A DNA stretch of 45,642 nt, taken from Acidilobaceae archaeon. Lineage in GTDB: Archaea > Thermoproteota > Thermoprotei_A > Sulfolobales > Acidilobaceae. The notes under the pieces are model-generated. The model was not told the DNA's origin and made no database searches. It was given only the letters and a program-made list of their open reading frames with translations. The stretch's first letter is position 1; every line of letters starts with the position of its first letter. Of this stretch, positions 1-7,732 are shown one piece after another. The position numbers were made by a program, and so were the translations under genes. Location of the stretch: contig JALSOR010000041.1 of NCBI GenBank assembly GCA_026986415.1, forward strand, positions 1 to 45,642, read 5' to 3'.

Positions 1-185
1 CACCGCTCCAGAAAAAGGTTTAAACAAAAACCTAGGGCGGCCGCACGTTTTAGCCCCTCATACCATCTCTATTCCCCAAAGTCCTACGGCCAGACCATGC
101 CCCCAATACTGAGAACCCTGGTTGTGCGCGGCACATGCCTTTAACAGCCCGGTAAAGACCGATAGCAGACGGGTGCTATGGTCTA
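1..185. other. Non-coding leader before the SPOUT methylase gene
   Basis: I see no supportable gene here. At 16-33 there is an inverted repeat (AGGTTT, six bases, AAACCT) that includes GTTTAAAC, which could act as a TATA element for the plus strand or, read on the minus strand, as a pair of T-runs like an archaeal terminator. The rest is GC-rich without a clear tRNA or box C/D signature. The short minus-strand reading frame crossing this stretch is antisense to the start of the next gene and has no recognisable protein features. Confidence 0.4.
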
Positions 186-1292
186 ATGGAAAATAACGGT
201 GACCCCTGCATACTGGTGAAAACCGCTCTGGGAATGGAGAAAATCGCGGCATCCAGGATAGAAGAGGCTGCCCCATGGCTGCGTGCCGAGCCTAATCCCG
301 GCGGCTTCAAAGGCCTAGTTCTCGTCTATGGGTGCCGTGATGCGGGCTCCGATGCAAAACTAATCCTAGAGAGTGTTCCAGAGGCAGACAGGGTTATAGA
401 GATAATGGGTGTTGCCGAGGCCGAGCCGGAGAAAATAGCTGAGATCGCTGCAAAGCTAGCTTCAGGAATGATTCGGAGTGGCGAGTGTTTCGCTGTGAGA
501 ACCGTCAGGAGAGGGAAGCACCCGTTTACAAGTATAGATGTGAACGTCATTGTAGGTGATAGGGTCAAACGGGAGACGGGAGCGTGCGTTAACCTGTCCA
601 ACCCCGATAAGCTCGTGCTTGTAGAAATCATTAGGGATAAGGCTTACATATCTGTAAAACCCGGAAGTTTCGAGTATAAGAAGTTACCCCCCGGGAAGAA
701 GCCTATCCTGAGCGTGCTAAGGAGGATCCGCGTAGTTCAAATGCCCTATCTAGGACCCCTAGAGGCCTGCTATAAAATGGGCGTGCGTGTCGGGAGGGAA
801 GTCCAGAATTTCGAGGTTGGAGAGCTCGTCGTTTCGCCTATAGGGAAGGTGAAGGCGGACGAGCTCCACGAGTTCCTTAGGGGAGTATTAGAGGGGGTCG
901 AGTCCCGCTATAGGATACAGGTTAGGAGTTATAATAATAGGAAGCCTAGAAGGGTCCCAGTCTATGTCCAGGACCTGCACCAGTTCGTCCGAGACCACCG
1001 AGAGGAGCCGATAATAGTCTTAGAACCAGAGGGAAAACCGGTCACAGACGTTATAGGGGAGCTGGAGAAGATCTTCTCGTCGAAGAAAACAGTAAATATA
1101 CTGGCCGGAAGCAGGGAGGGCATCCCGCTCGGAATCTACAGGTTCGCCGACCTCGTCCTAGATATTGCACCGGGCATAACCCTCTCGACAGAATATGCCG
1201 TCTCCTCGGCGCTAATCGCAATTATAACAGCCCTTTACCCGTATCTGGGCGAGGACATACCAGCTAATGGTGACGAAAAGGGTGGGGAATAG
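186..1292 (+). CDS. THUMP-SPOUT family RNA methyltransferase
   Basis: A predicted RNA-modifying enzyme of 368 residues. The N-terminal half (about residues 10-170) looks like a THUMP RNA-binding region, including FAVRTVRRGKHPFTS. The C-terminal third carries the SPOUT trefoil-knot signature, with GSREGIPLG followed by FADLVLDIAPGITLSTEYA near residues 309-340, which forms the S-adenosylmethionine site in this superfamily. This architecture is known as an archaeal SPOUT RNA methylase; the target nucleotide is not established and cannot be read from sequence. The ATG start lies just after GGTCTA with no strong ribosome-binding site. Its 3' end overlaps the start of the radical SAM gene by 26 bases, so the two are probably cotranscribed. 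Family call is confident; substrate unknown. Confidence 0.8.
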   Translation: MENNGDPCILVKTALGMEKIAASRIEEAAPWLRAEPNPGGFKGLVLVYGCRDAGSDAKLILESVPEADRVIEIMGVAEAEPEKIAEIAAKLASGMIRSGECFAVRTVRRGKHPFTSIDVNVIVGDRVKRETGACVNLSNPDKLVLVEIIRDKAYISVKPGSFEYKKLPPGKKPILSVLRRIRVVQMPYLGPLEACYKMGVRVGREVQNFEVGELVVSPIGKVKADELHEFLRGVLEGVESRYRIQVRSYNNRKPRRVPVYVQDLHQFVRDHREEPIIVLEPEGKPVTDVIGELEKIFSSKKTVNILAGSREGIPLGIYRFADLVLDIAPGITLSTEYAVSSALIAIITALYPYLGEDIPANGDEKGGE

Positions 1293-2808
1293 TAGGGGAA
1301 TAGCAATCATTTACCCGTCAACAAGGAGCGCTGCATACAGCAGCCTATTCTATAGGTACCTCCGCTACCAGCTTACCGTGAGGGGGATTTATGCGGGTAC
1401 AGTGTTTATAGATTCCCAGGGTAGGATAGTTCTCGAGAGGCCCCGCAATAGCTTTACCGTTAATGTGGGAGCCTATCTTGTTAGTCTACCGTACGAGGTT
1501 ATGTATAGGGACTATGTGAGCATACTCCTACAGCTCGGCCTGAATCCTTGGAGGAGAAGTGCTCGGGACGACAAGATAATCGTAGCTGGAGGCCCAGCAG
1601 TGACAGGGAACCCTCTACCAGTACTACCCCTTGTCGACGCAGTGCTTATAGGCGAGGTAGAGAACGTTGAAGACGAGATATATGATGCGCTGTTATTGGG
1701 AAAGCGGAGAGCGCTAGAAAGTCTGTCAACAATAAGGGGCCTGCTAGTTCCAGGTTATACGAGAGGCATTGTTAAGAGGAACTACGTGCCAAACCTTGAC
1801 ATTATAAGCCAGCCCTTCCCTCAGGGCGTGCCGGAAGACGTGGAACCCGTATGGGGGAGGAGCTATGCTATAGAGGTTTCTAGAGGGTGTGGTAGGGGGT
1901 GCCGCTTCTGCCTTGAAGGGTTCATTTTCCGCCCAAAACGGGACCTCTCGTATTCGAAGGGGAAAGAACACATAGATTACGCTCTAGCACAGAGATATAG
2001 TAAAGTATCGTTCTACAGCCTCTCATTCTTCGACAATCCGCACGCAGAGAGAATCCTCGAGTACGCGGTTTCACAGGGTATGGAGGCGTCAGTTCCAAGC
2101 CTGAGAGCTGACACGCTAACACAGGAGAGGCTCGATCTGATTGCGCGCGCCGGGCAGCGTACTCTTACTATAGCTCCAGAAACTGGGAGCAGGAGGGTTT
2201 GCCGGGCGATAAGGAAGAATATTAGTAGCGATATAGTATATAATGTTGTTGACCAGGCTGTGGAAGCTGGTATAAGACAGGTCAAACTCTACCTTATAAT
2301 CGGGTTCCCAGGCGAGACCGAGAATGATATCGAGGACACAGCCGTTCTGATCAGGAATGTTGCCTCGCGGCTCAGAAGGTCTGGGGGGAGGATTAAAGTA
2401 TCTATAAACCAGTTCGTTCCGAAACCTGTAACCCCCCTGCAGTGGGCTGGATTCCAGGACTACCTTGCAGCCCGCCGGAAGATAGAGTATCTTGCAGGAA
2501 TAACGAGGAAGATGGGGGGAGTAGCATCATACTACGATACGAGATGGGCTAGGATTCAAACAGTACTAGCGAGAGGAGACTCCAGGCTTGCAAGTCTTAT
2601 AGTTGAATGGTCTAAAACGAGTCCTGGACTGGGAGGATTCAGGAGGGCTGCGAAGAATGCTGGCGTAAACGTTGAACGCTACCTTTCCCCTATCCCTATA
2701 GATGAGACTCCCCCCTGGCATAGGATTGTCGAACATCCTTATGCTGGTATCAAACTGCTCCGGCTAGAATATCAGCACTACCTGGAGGCGGTCCACGATA
2801 AAAGCTAG
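1267..2808 (+). CDS. Radical SAM protein with B12-binding-like N-terminus
   Basis: A 513-residue radical SAM enzyme. The cluster-binding motif CGRGCRFC sits at residues 208-215 (Cys208, Cys212, Cys215) and would hold the [4Fe-4S] cluster that cleaves S-adenosylmethionine. Upstream, AGGPAVTGNPLPVLPLVDAV and GEVE resemble the end of the Rossmann-like B12-binding domain of COG1031/COG1032 proteins; IIGFPGETENDI downstream is a typical radical SAM barrel segment. Methylthiotransferase or methyltransferase activity on RNA or protein is possible but unproven. The start overlaps the SPOUT gene; GTG at 1282 is an alternative. Its stop shares a CTAG palindrome with the stop of the convergent rnp3 gene. 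Substrate unknown. Confidence 0.8.
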   Translation: MVTKRVGNSRGIAIIYPSTRSAAYSSLFYRYLRYQLTVRGIYAGTVFIDSQGRIVLERPRNSFTVNVGAYLVSLPYEVMYRDYVSILLQLGLNPWRRSARDDKIIVAGGPAVTGNPLPVLPLVDAVLIGEVENVEDEIYDALLLGKRRALESLSTIRGLLVPGYTRGIVKRNYVPNLDIISQPFPQGVPEDVEPVWGRSYAIEVSRGCGRGCRFCLEGFIFRPKRDLSYSKGKEHIDYALAQRYSKVSFYSLSFFDNPHAERILEYAVSQGMEASVPSLRADTLTQERLDLIARAGQRTLTIAPETGSRRVCRAIRKNISSDIVYNVVDQAVEAGIRQVKLYLIIGFPGETENDIEDTAVLIRNVASRLRRSGGRIKVSINQFVPKPVTPLQWAGFQDYLAARRKIEYLAGITRKMGGVASYYDTRWARIQTVLARGDSRLASLIVEWSKTSPGLGGFRRAAKNAGVNVERYLSPIPIDETPPWHRIVEHPYAGIKLLRLEYQHYLEAVHDKS

Positions 2809-3437
2809 GCGTGCTCGGGACGGTCGCCCTCCGGGAAAAGCCTCTGATACGAGTTGGAGAGCCATGCAAGAACCTTCTCTGGGGGTATGCCCAGTATTGA
2901 CCCTATACCCGCGATATGGTATGGGTGCCATGCCATGCTCGGGGTTCTAGCGCAGCTGGAGAAGACTATAGGGATAGAGTATCCCGCAGCTCTTCGGAGG
3001 GTAAAATAGAGGTACCTCCATGCCCTGTAGGAAGGTTCAAGCATATAGTTCAGAGTGACCTCCAGCGCGCCATACCCCTTTTGCCGTAAAAGGATAGCGG
3101 TGCTTTCGTCTACAATCCTCTCCATTCCAGGCGTTACTCTTATCAGGCTCACCTTTTTATGGGTAGCAGCATACCTGGCGACATCGACAGTTTCAGGTTC
3201 AACAGCGATTATGTCGGGCTTGTCTTTGCGTAGCGTTTCTTCTATTTGACTCCTAGCACTCTTACGGGTCCGGGCCTTTATTGTTGACCTTCTCAGGATC
3301 TTAATGCTTGCTTTTCGGTACTCTAGGTTTAGTCCTGCAGGTATGAGCACGCGGGTATAACCCATCCTATATAATAATGAGAGTGTTTCCTGGTCCGAGG
3401 GTTTTACGCACCCGTCTAGGAACCCCCTAAGGCTCAA
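2805..3437 (-). CDS. rnp3: Ribonuclease P protein component 3 (Rpp30 family)
   Basis: A 210-residue homologue of Rpp30, a TIM-barrel-like protein subunit of archaeal RNase P, which helps the RNA subunit remove 5' leaders from pre-tRNA. Visible family features are the strand-rich N-terminus (SLLYRMGYTRVLIPAG), DIIAVEP, and a C-terminal segment with SSCARTPSMAWHPYHIAGIG before a helix ending the fold. The TTG start overlaps the stop of the COG1325 gene as TTGA, so translation is probably coupled. The L15e-COG1325-Rnp3 order is the standard head of the archaeal exosome superoperon, which supports the call. Confidence 0.82.
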   Translation of the reverse strand: MSLRGFLDGCVKPSDQETLSLLYRMGYTRVLIPAGLNLEYRKASIKILRRSTIKARTRKSARSQIEETLRKDKPDIIAVEPETVDVARYAATHKKVSLIRVTPGMERIVDESTAILLRQKGYGALEVTLNYMLEPSYRAWRYLYFTLRRAAGYSIPIVFSSCARTPSMAWHPYHIAGIGSILGIPPEKVLAWLSNSYQRLFPEGDRPEHA

Positions 3438-3889
3438 CTATCTGCACCTTTATCGGCCGCCCGCTTTAACGCTTCTTGGTATTCGGTGAGGGCCTTTTTC
3501 CTCCTACCCTGGAACCCTATGGAGACGTGTATTACATCGTCAGCCTCGTAAAGGACCAAGTCTCCCCGGAAAGCGTCCTGCTTGCTGAGCCTGAAGAACA
3601 GGGTTCCCTCCTTGTCCACCCTCTCTTCTAGAGTTGAGGATAGGGCTAGCAGGTCTGCTTTTCCGAGTTTTGACAGTATTCTGTTGAGCAACTGTTCGGC
3701 ATTATTGTTTTTAACTTTTATAGTAATAATTTTTATATTATTTCCATAATGTCCTGTGGCGTTCTCCACCCGGACCTCAGCCGTCGACAGGATATCACTC
3801 CCAACAACGTTCTCAATGGCACGCATAACCTTTTCCTCGCTCTCCGTCGAATGAACATAGACGCGTAGTTCAACATCCTTGACACTCAA
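3434..3889 (-). CDS. COG1325-type RNA-binding protein (predicted exosome-associated)
   Basis: A 151-residue protein of the archaeal RNA_binding family (COG1325), long annotated as a predicted exosome subunit; direct biochemical evidence is thin. The sequence alternates strands and helices (VELRVYVHSTESEEKVMRAI, then a TATGHYGN-like turn) as in this small alpha/beta fold. A short AT-rich stretch encodes NNIKIITIKVKNNN near the middle. The TTG start has GGTGAG a few bases upstream. It lies between L15e and rnp3, its usual neighbours, and overlaps rnp3 by four bases. AT-rich sequence upstream (3985-4022) could hold its own promoter as well as the L15e terminator. Confidence 0.75.
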   Translation of the reverse strand: MSVKDVELRVYVHSTESEEKVMRAIENVVGSDILSTAEVRVENATGHYGNNIKIITIKVKNNNAEQLLNRILSKLGKADLLALSSTLEERVDKEGTLFFRLSKQDAFRGDLVLYEADDVIHVSIGFQGRRKKALTEYQEALKRAADKGADS

Positions 3890-4022
3890 CTAAGCTCACC
3901 CGCAGTGCGAACTTCCAATATCCATCATATTATTCTTGGCTTGCTCTGTATCGGACAATACTGGATGATAGTATATTGCTCGGTAAAACGTGAAATTATA
4001 TTTAATTGTAGAAAATAATATT

Positions 4023-4700
4023 TTACTGTAGATCGCCCTTATGGTACTTCTCCCGTATGGGGTCAGGCTCTATGAGCCTAGCCCCCCTGCTCGCCTCATG
4101 CCGCCTCTTTTCGAGCCTCTCCTTCTGCTTCTTCTTCCATTTCTGCTTGTGCGTTCCCTTGAGCCCTCTCGACTTTAAGAGTCCTCTCATCTTACGGCCA
4201 GCACTGGTTAACCCGCGGAAGGGTCTTCCCTTATGCTTTCCTGTCGCGACCCATTTCAGTTCCGGATCGCTCTTTATGGCCGGATGGTTGGGATCTACTA
4301 GTATGACCTCATACCACTTGTGAAGACCGTCCTCGCCAACGTAATAGCTGTTCAGGACGATAAGGTTTGGATACTTTCTCTGAGCTCTCTCCTCGGCTAT
4401 AAGCCGGAGGCTCTTCGCTGGAGCGAACCCGTAAACGCCCATCCTCTTAGGTCTCCTCCCCTTATTCGGCCTCGGCTTCCTCCTTCCACCCTTGCGAACC
4501 CTCACTCTGACAACGATAACTCCCTGCTTGGCCTTGTATCCGAGGTTGCGAGCCCTATCCAGCCTTGTAGGTTTCTCTATCCTAACTATAGCGGGCTCAC
4601 GCCTCCATTCCATGAGGCGCTGCTTCATGAGGTCGCCGTGATCCCCGTCGTACGGCCTTCTCCACGCCTCAGCAATGTAGTGGTATGCCGATTTGGCCAC
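4023..4700 (-). CDS. rpl15e: 50S ribosomal protein L15e
   Basis: Large-subunit ribosomal protein of the archaeal/eukaryotic L15e family. The N-terminus ([16 protein letters not shown]) and [20 protein letters not shown] are diagnostic, with [16 protein letters not shown] and [12 protein letters not shown] later. At 225 residues it is about 30 longer than usual; the excess is a charged, Lys/Arg-rich C-terminal tail ending HKGDLQ. The GTG start follows GGAGGG at good spacing. A TATA-like ATGTTTAAAG about 45 bases upstream on the minus strand fits its promoter. It heads a three-gene minus-strand operon with the COG1325 gene and rnp3. Confidence 0.95.
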   Translation of the reverse strand: MAKSAYHYIAEAWRRPYDGDHGDLMKQRLMEWRREPAIVRIEKPTRLDRARNLGYKAKQGVIVVRVRVRKGGRRKPRPNKGRRPKRMGVYGFAPAKSLRLIAEERAQRKYPNLIVLNSYYVGEDGLHKWYEVILVDPNHPAIKSDPELKWVATGKHKGRPFRGLTSAGRKMRGLLKSRGLKGTHKQKWKKKQKERLEKRRHEASRGARLIEPDPIREKYHKGDLQ

Positions 4701-4740
4701 TTCTAACCATCCCTCCGGCTACCCATTTGGGCCTCTCACG

Positions 4741-4750
4741 CTTTAAACAT
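4741..4750 (-). promoter_or_regulatory. TATA-like box for the L15e operon
   Basis: Read on the minus strand the sequence is ATGTTTAAAG, about 41-50 bases before the GTG start of rpl15e. Transcription starting about 25 bases downstream would give a short leader containing the GGAGGG ribosome-binding site. Position and composition support the call; no experimental start site is known. Confidence 0.4.
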
Positions 4751-4829
4751 TTTCACTGCTCTCTTAAGCCTTGACATGCGTCCGCTGGTGTATGAATAGT
4801 CTAAAGCCTTTAGCAGGCTTGGGTTAGTG

Positions 4830-6065
4830 ATGGTGGAACGGATGGAGCCGTCGAACATCCTGGTCGGTATAGTGGGTAAAACTAACGTTGGGAAATCCAC
4901 GCTCTTCGCCGCTCTAACAGAGGTTACGGTCGAGATAGGTAATAGGCCGTTCGTCACTATCAATCCGAATATTGGCGTGGGATATGTCAAGAAGAAGTGT
5001 GTTCACGTTGATCTCGGGCTCGACCATTGCGATGCCGCTAATAGTGTGTGCCTAGAAGGGTGGAGGATGATCCCTGTAAAGCTAATGGATGTGGCAGGCC
5101 TTGTTCCAGGGGCCCACAAAGGTAGAGGGCTCGGGAACAGGTTTCTAGACGATCTTAGGAGAGCAGACGTTCTACTATTTGTGGTCGACGCTAGTGGTTC
5201 AACCGATCCTGAAGGGGTCCCCGTCGAGCCTGGAACGTATGATCCGGTAGAGGAGGTCGAACAGATTCTTAAGGAAATAGACGAGTGGATGTACTCCATA
5301 ATATCGAAAGACTGGAGTAAGACCGCTAGAACAATAGATTCTAGCGGTATTCTAGACGTTCCAGGCGCGATTGCCCAGAGGTTGAGCGGCCTGAGCATAA
5401 GGAAAAGACATGTAGTGGAAGCTTTGGAGAGGACAGGGCTCTCGGGCAAGAAGCTCTCAAACTGGACAGAAGAGGAGCTGAGAAGCTTCATTAAGAACCT
5501 ACGGGAGATAGCAAAACCCATAGTTATAGTTGCCAACAAGATAGACCTCCCCATGGCAGAGAAGAACTATGAGAGGCTTGTCCAGCATTTTTCAGGAAAA
5601 TACCCTGTAATTCCAGCATCGGCGGCAGCAGAGCTCCTCCTCAGAAGACTAGCACGGAAAGGCGTGATAAGATACATACCGGGAGAGAGCGACTTCGAGG
5701 TAATAGGAAGTATTGATGCTAAGACCATGAAGATTCTAGACGCGGTGAGAGAGCGTATTCTAAAGAAGTATGGTTCCACAGGTGTTCAGAACGCGCTGAA
5801 CACTGCAGTACTAGACGTTTTGAAAATGATAAGCGTGTATCCCGTGGATGATCCTCACAGGTTTACCGATAAGAAGGGGAGAATACTGCCAGACGTTCTC
5901 CTAGTGGAGCAGGGAACAACGGCTAGAGAACTAGCATATAAGATCCACACCGATCTCGGAGAGACTTTCTTGTACGCGATAAACGCTAGGACGAAACAGA
6001 GGGTTGGAGAGTCGTATGTATTAAAGGATAATGATGTTATAAAAATTGTGGCTGCAAAGAAATAA
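4830..6065 (+). CDS. YchF/Obg-family GTP-binding protein with TGS domain
   Basis: A TRAFAC-class nucleotide hydrolase of the YchF/OLA1 branch. It shows the P-loop GKTNVGKST near the N-terminus, DVAGLVPGAHKGRGLGN as switch II, and NKIDLP as the G4 motif. The C-terminal about 70 residues (FTDKKGRILPDVLLVEQGTT, then HTDLGETFLYA) form a TGS domain. YchF proteins bind ribosomes and often prefer ATP over GTP; no precise archaeal role is settled. GTG at 4827, ATG at 4830 and ATG at 4842 are all possible starts; I chose the first ATG. Its position between L15e and rnp2 is unusual and splits the exosome-superoperon order. Confidence 0.88.
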   Translation: MVERMEPSNILVGIVGKTNVGKSTLFAALTEVTVEIGNRPFVTINPNIGVGYVKKKCVHVDLGLDHCDAANSVCLEGWRMIPVKLMDVAGLVPGAHKGRGLGNRFLDDLRRADVLLFVVDASGSTDPEGVPVEPGTYDPVEEVEQILKEIDEWMYSIISKDWSKTARTIDSSGILDVPGAIAQRLSGLSIRKRHVVEALERTGLSGKKLSNWTEEELRSFIKNLREIAKPIVIVANKIDLPMAEKNYERLVQHFSGKYPVIPASAAAELLLRRLARKGVIRYIPGESDFEVIGSIDAKTMKILDAVRERILKKYGSTGVQNALNTAVLDVLKMISVYPVDDPHRFTDKKGRILPDVLLVEQGTTARELAYKIHTDLGETFLYAINARTKQRVGESYVLKDNDVIKIVAAKK

Positions 6066-6071
6066 GATATA

Positions 6072-6569
6072 TTATTTATTATTAAGTATCTTCTTAGCAC
6101 TCTTCAGCGTTCCAGACGTGGAAATAGGTAAGACCAAGACCTCGCAGTTAGAGATCCTACGAATAAGCCCTAGAGACCCCAAGACTTGATTTTTATAGTT
6201 ATTTCTAACCCGCAGGATCCCCCTTTTCAGGTGAGGATTGTAATAGACTAGTGCCACGCCGCTCTTAATGAGTCCTGGAGAGCCTAGCACCTCGCGGATA
6301 GTCTCTCTAAGTACTCTCCAGAGAGCCTGCTCGTCGACCTGGCAATCTCCTAGTACTTCAAACACGATATACCTCTTCTTAGGCTTCTGTTTTAATTCTT
6401 TTAATAATTTATTTATATTTTTATAATTTAAAATATTAAAAAGAATTCTGGATGCGGTCCTCTCCTTCAAACTAGCATACGCGCCTATAGACGCGACCAC
6501 CAGTGCGATTAGAGACATTGTAAGCGCCAATACGCATACCGGCTGCATACGTGAGACCACCCGCAGCAT
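6072..6569 (-). CDS. rnp2: Ribonuclease P protein component 2 (Pop5 family) with N-terminal hydrophobic helix
   Basis: A 165-residue Pop5/Rpp14-family subunit of archaeal RNase P, which supports catalysis by the RNA subunit. The family core begins at KKRYIVFEVLGD (near residue 64) and continues through WRVLRETIREVLG, GVALVYYNPHLKRGILRVR and a final strand-helix. Before the core lies an extra segment: residues 11-34 are almost wholly hydrophobic (VCVLALTMSLIALVVASIG), followed by a linker encoded by AT-rich DNA. This looks like a membrane anchor or signal-anchor and is not needed for the known fold. ATG at 6569 is preceded by GAGGGG; no internal ATG would leave only the core. Convergent with ychF, six bases apart. 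Confidence 0.78.
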   Translation of the reverse strand: MLRVVSRMQPVCVLALTMSLIALVVASIGAYASLKERTASRILFNILNYKNINKLLKELKQKPKKRYIVFEVLGDCQVDEQALWRVLRETIREVLGSPGLIKSGVALVYYNPHLKRGILRVRNNYKNQVLGSLGLIRRISNCEVLVLPISTSGTLKSAKKILNNK

Positions 6570-6572
6570 GAT

Positions 6573-6637
6573 ACCCCTCAGGGGAGAGTTAGACCTCTCA
6601 TCTCAATAGTCGATGGTCGGTCTCTTCATCATCGGGT
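6573..6637 (-). ncRNA. Weak box C/D-like sRNA candidate upstream of rnp2
   Basis: On the minus strand ATGATGA (box C-like, 6632-6626) and CTGA (box D-like, 6581-6578) are flanked by ACCC and GGGT, which can pair as a terminal stem. An internal GATGAGA could be C'. Against it, the D' box would be TTGA rather than CTGA, the first guide would be too long, and GAGGGG also serves as the rnp2 ribosome-binding site. Reported only as a low-confidence candidate. Confidence 0.18.
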
Positions 6638-6748
6638 AGTGCCAGGCTTAGTAAGACCCGAATAACGAAACATTTAAGCGTGAACGCTAAGATCGCATTC
6701 AACCCAATATTAGCAGTGAATTTGCTGTTAAGGCCGGGACCAAATACC

Positions 6749-6760
6749 TAGGCATGCCTA
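6749..6760. repeat. 12-bp perfect palindrome upstream of psmA
   Basis: TAGGCATGCCTA is a perfect dyad in the 288-base gap between rnp2 and psmA, about 100 bases before the psmA start. It may be a protein-binding site, or one arm of a set of dyads that continues at 6776-6802. Confidence 0.4.
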
Positions 6761-6775
6761 CTAACTATCCTTTTT

Positions 6776-6802
6776 AGCCTCTACTAGAGGCTCTTTTAGA
6801 GC
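6776..6802 (+). promoter_or_regulatory. Tandem palindromes (possible operator) before psmA
   Basis: Two adjacent dyads lie one helical turn apart: AGCCTCT-ACT-AGAGGCT (6776-6792) and GCTCT-TTT-AGAGC (6790-6802). They share the form CTCTnnTAGAG and overlap by three bases, so as RNA they would be alternative hairpins and as DNA they look like a two-site operator. They sit 56-82 bases before the psmA ATG, where a regulator could overlie the promoter. No clear separate TATA box is visible; AATTAAAGG near 6820 is a weak option. Confidence 0.4.
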
Positions 6803-6857
6803 GTGGTTAAGTAGAGTAGAATTAAAGGATACAAATGTCTGGGTAAGGTGTGCAAGG

Positions 6858-7628
6858 ATGGCGCTTGGAGTTCCACCTACCGCGTATGATAGGGCGACGA
6901 CTATATTCTCTCCAGAAGGTGATCTCTACCAGGTAAAATACGCGTTCGAAGCCGTCCGTAAAGGCTGGACAAGCCTAGGAGTCAGGTCAACAAGGGGGGT
7001 AGTTATAGCCGCTGAGAAGAGGAGGCTCACCCCGCTACTAGATCTTGACGGTATAGAGAAGATATACCGGGTAGACGATCATATCGGGGTGGCCTTCGCC
7101 GGCATGGGGAGCGATGGCAGAATACTCATAGATCAGGCACGTCTTATAGCCATACGACACAGGCTAACCTACGGTGAGCCGGCAACCGTCGACTATGTCG
7201 CGAAGGCAATAGCGGATATTAAGCAGATATACACGCAGCATGCCGGGGTCAGACCTTTCGGTGTATCACTAATTTTCGGAGGCGTAAACCCGGACGGCCA
7301 GCCAAGACTGATTAAGACTGATCCTGGAGGACAGTTCTTCAGCTATTACGGGGTAGTAATAGGCATGGGCGAGCGCTACGCTACCGAGATACTAGAAGAA
7401 TACTATAATCCCGAGGCCAGTTTAGAGGAGCTTATAGTTCTAGCCTTGAAAGCACTCTTCAGGGCTAGGAAGGAGACCAGTGAAGAGAACGTTGAGGAGC
7501 TCAAAAAGACGTTCTATAGCCTAGTCGAGATAGGCTATGCTAGTGTCGACGAGAAATACTTTAAGAAGGCAGAAAGAGACTATATTAAAGAGATTATAGA
7601 GCGTAACACGGATAAGATTTTCCAGTAG
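6858..7628 (+). CDS. psmA: Proteasome alpha subunit
   Basis: The 20S proteasome alpha-ring subunit, 256 residues. The N-terminus has the family signature YDRATTIFSPEGDLYQVKYA, which forms the gate and H0 helix region, followed by GVVIAAEKR and FAGMGSDGRIL. RPFGVSLIFGG and a charged C-terminal helix complete the fold. Alpha subunits are non-catalytic; they gate entry and bind the PAN/Cdc48 ATPases. The ATG lies after GTGCAAGG. It begins the plus-strand exosome/proteasome gene string and is preceded by unusual palindromes. Confidence 0.97.
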   Translation: MALGVPPTAYDRATTIFSPEGDLYQVKYAFEAVRKGWTSLGVRSTRGVVIAAEKRRLTPLLDLDGIEKIYRVDDHIGVAFAGMGSDGRILIDQARLIAIRHRLTYGEPATVDYVAKAIADIKQIYTQHAGVRPFGVSLIFGGVNPDGQPRLIKTDPGGQFFSYYGVVIGMGERYATEILEEYYNPEASLEELIVLALKALFRARKETSEENVEELKKTFYSLVEIGYASVDEKYFKKAERDYIKEIIERNTDKIFQ

Positions 7629-7672
7629 AAGACCACGTTTTCCGGGCGGATCTCTGCACGGTTATACGGGGT

Positions 7673-7700
7673 TCCTGGGGAGAACCTTTACACCCCAGGA
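7673..7700 (+). terminator. 8-bp hairpin between psmA and SBDS gene
   Basis: TCCTGGGG (7673-7680) can pair perfectly with CCCCAGGA (7693-7700) across a 12-base loop. It lies 45 bases after the psmA stop and about 33 before the SBDS start. No T-run follows, so it may be an attenuator, an RNA-processing site or an mRNA-stabilising end rather than a simple terminator. Confidence 0.35.
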
Positions 7701-7732
7701 GTATTAGGAGTTTAGTAAGCTTGGGTGGCGAT

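Noticed and set aside
1-185. Possible tRNA or stable RNA gene
   Set aside because: No T-arm-like GTTCGA or acceptor pairing found on either strand; only inverted repeats and T-runs.
58-276. Minus-strand 72-codon frame at the left edge
   Set aside because: Overlaps the SPOUT gene start and shows no protein-like pattern or ribosome-binding site.
5003-5554. Minus-strand open frame of 183 codons antisense to ychF
   Set aside because: Wholly inside the GTPase gene, no recognisable motif; a shadow of the codon bias.
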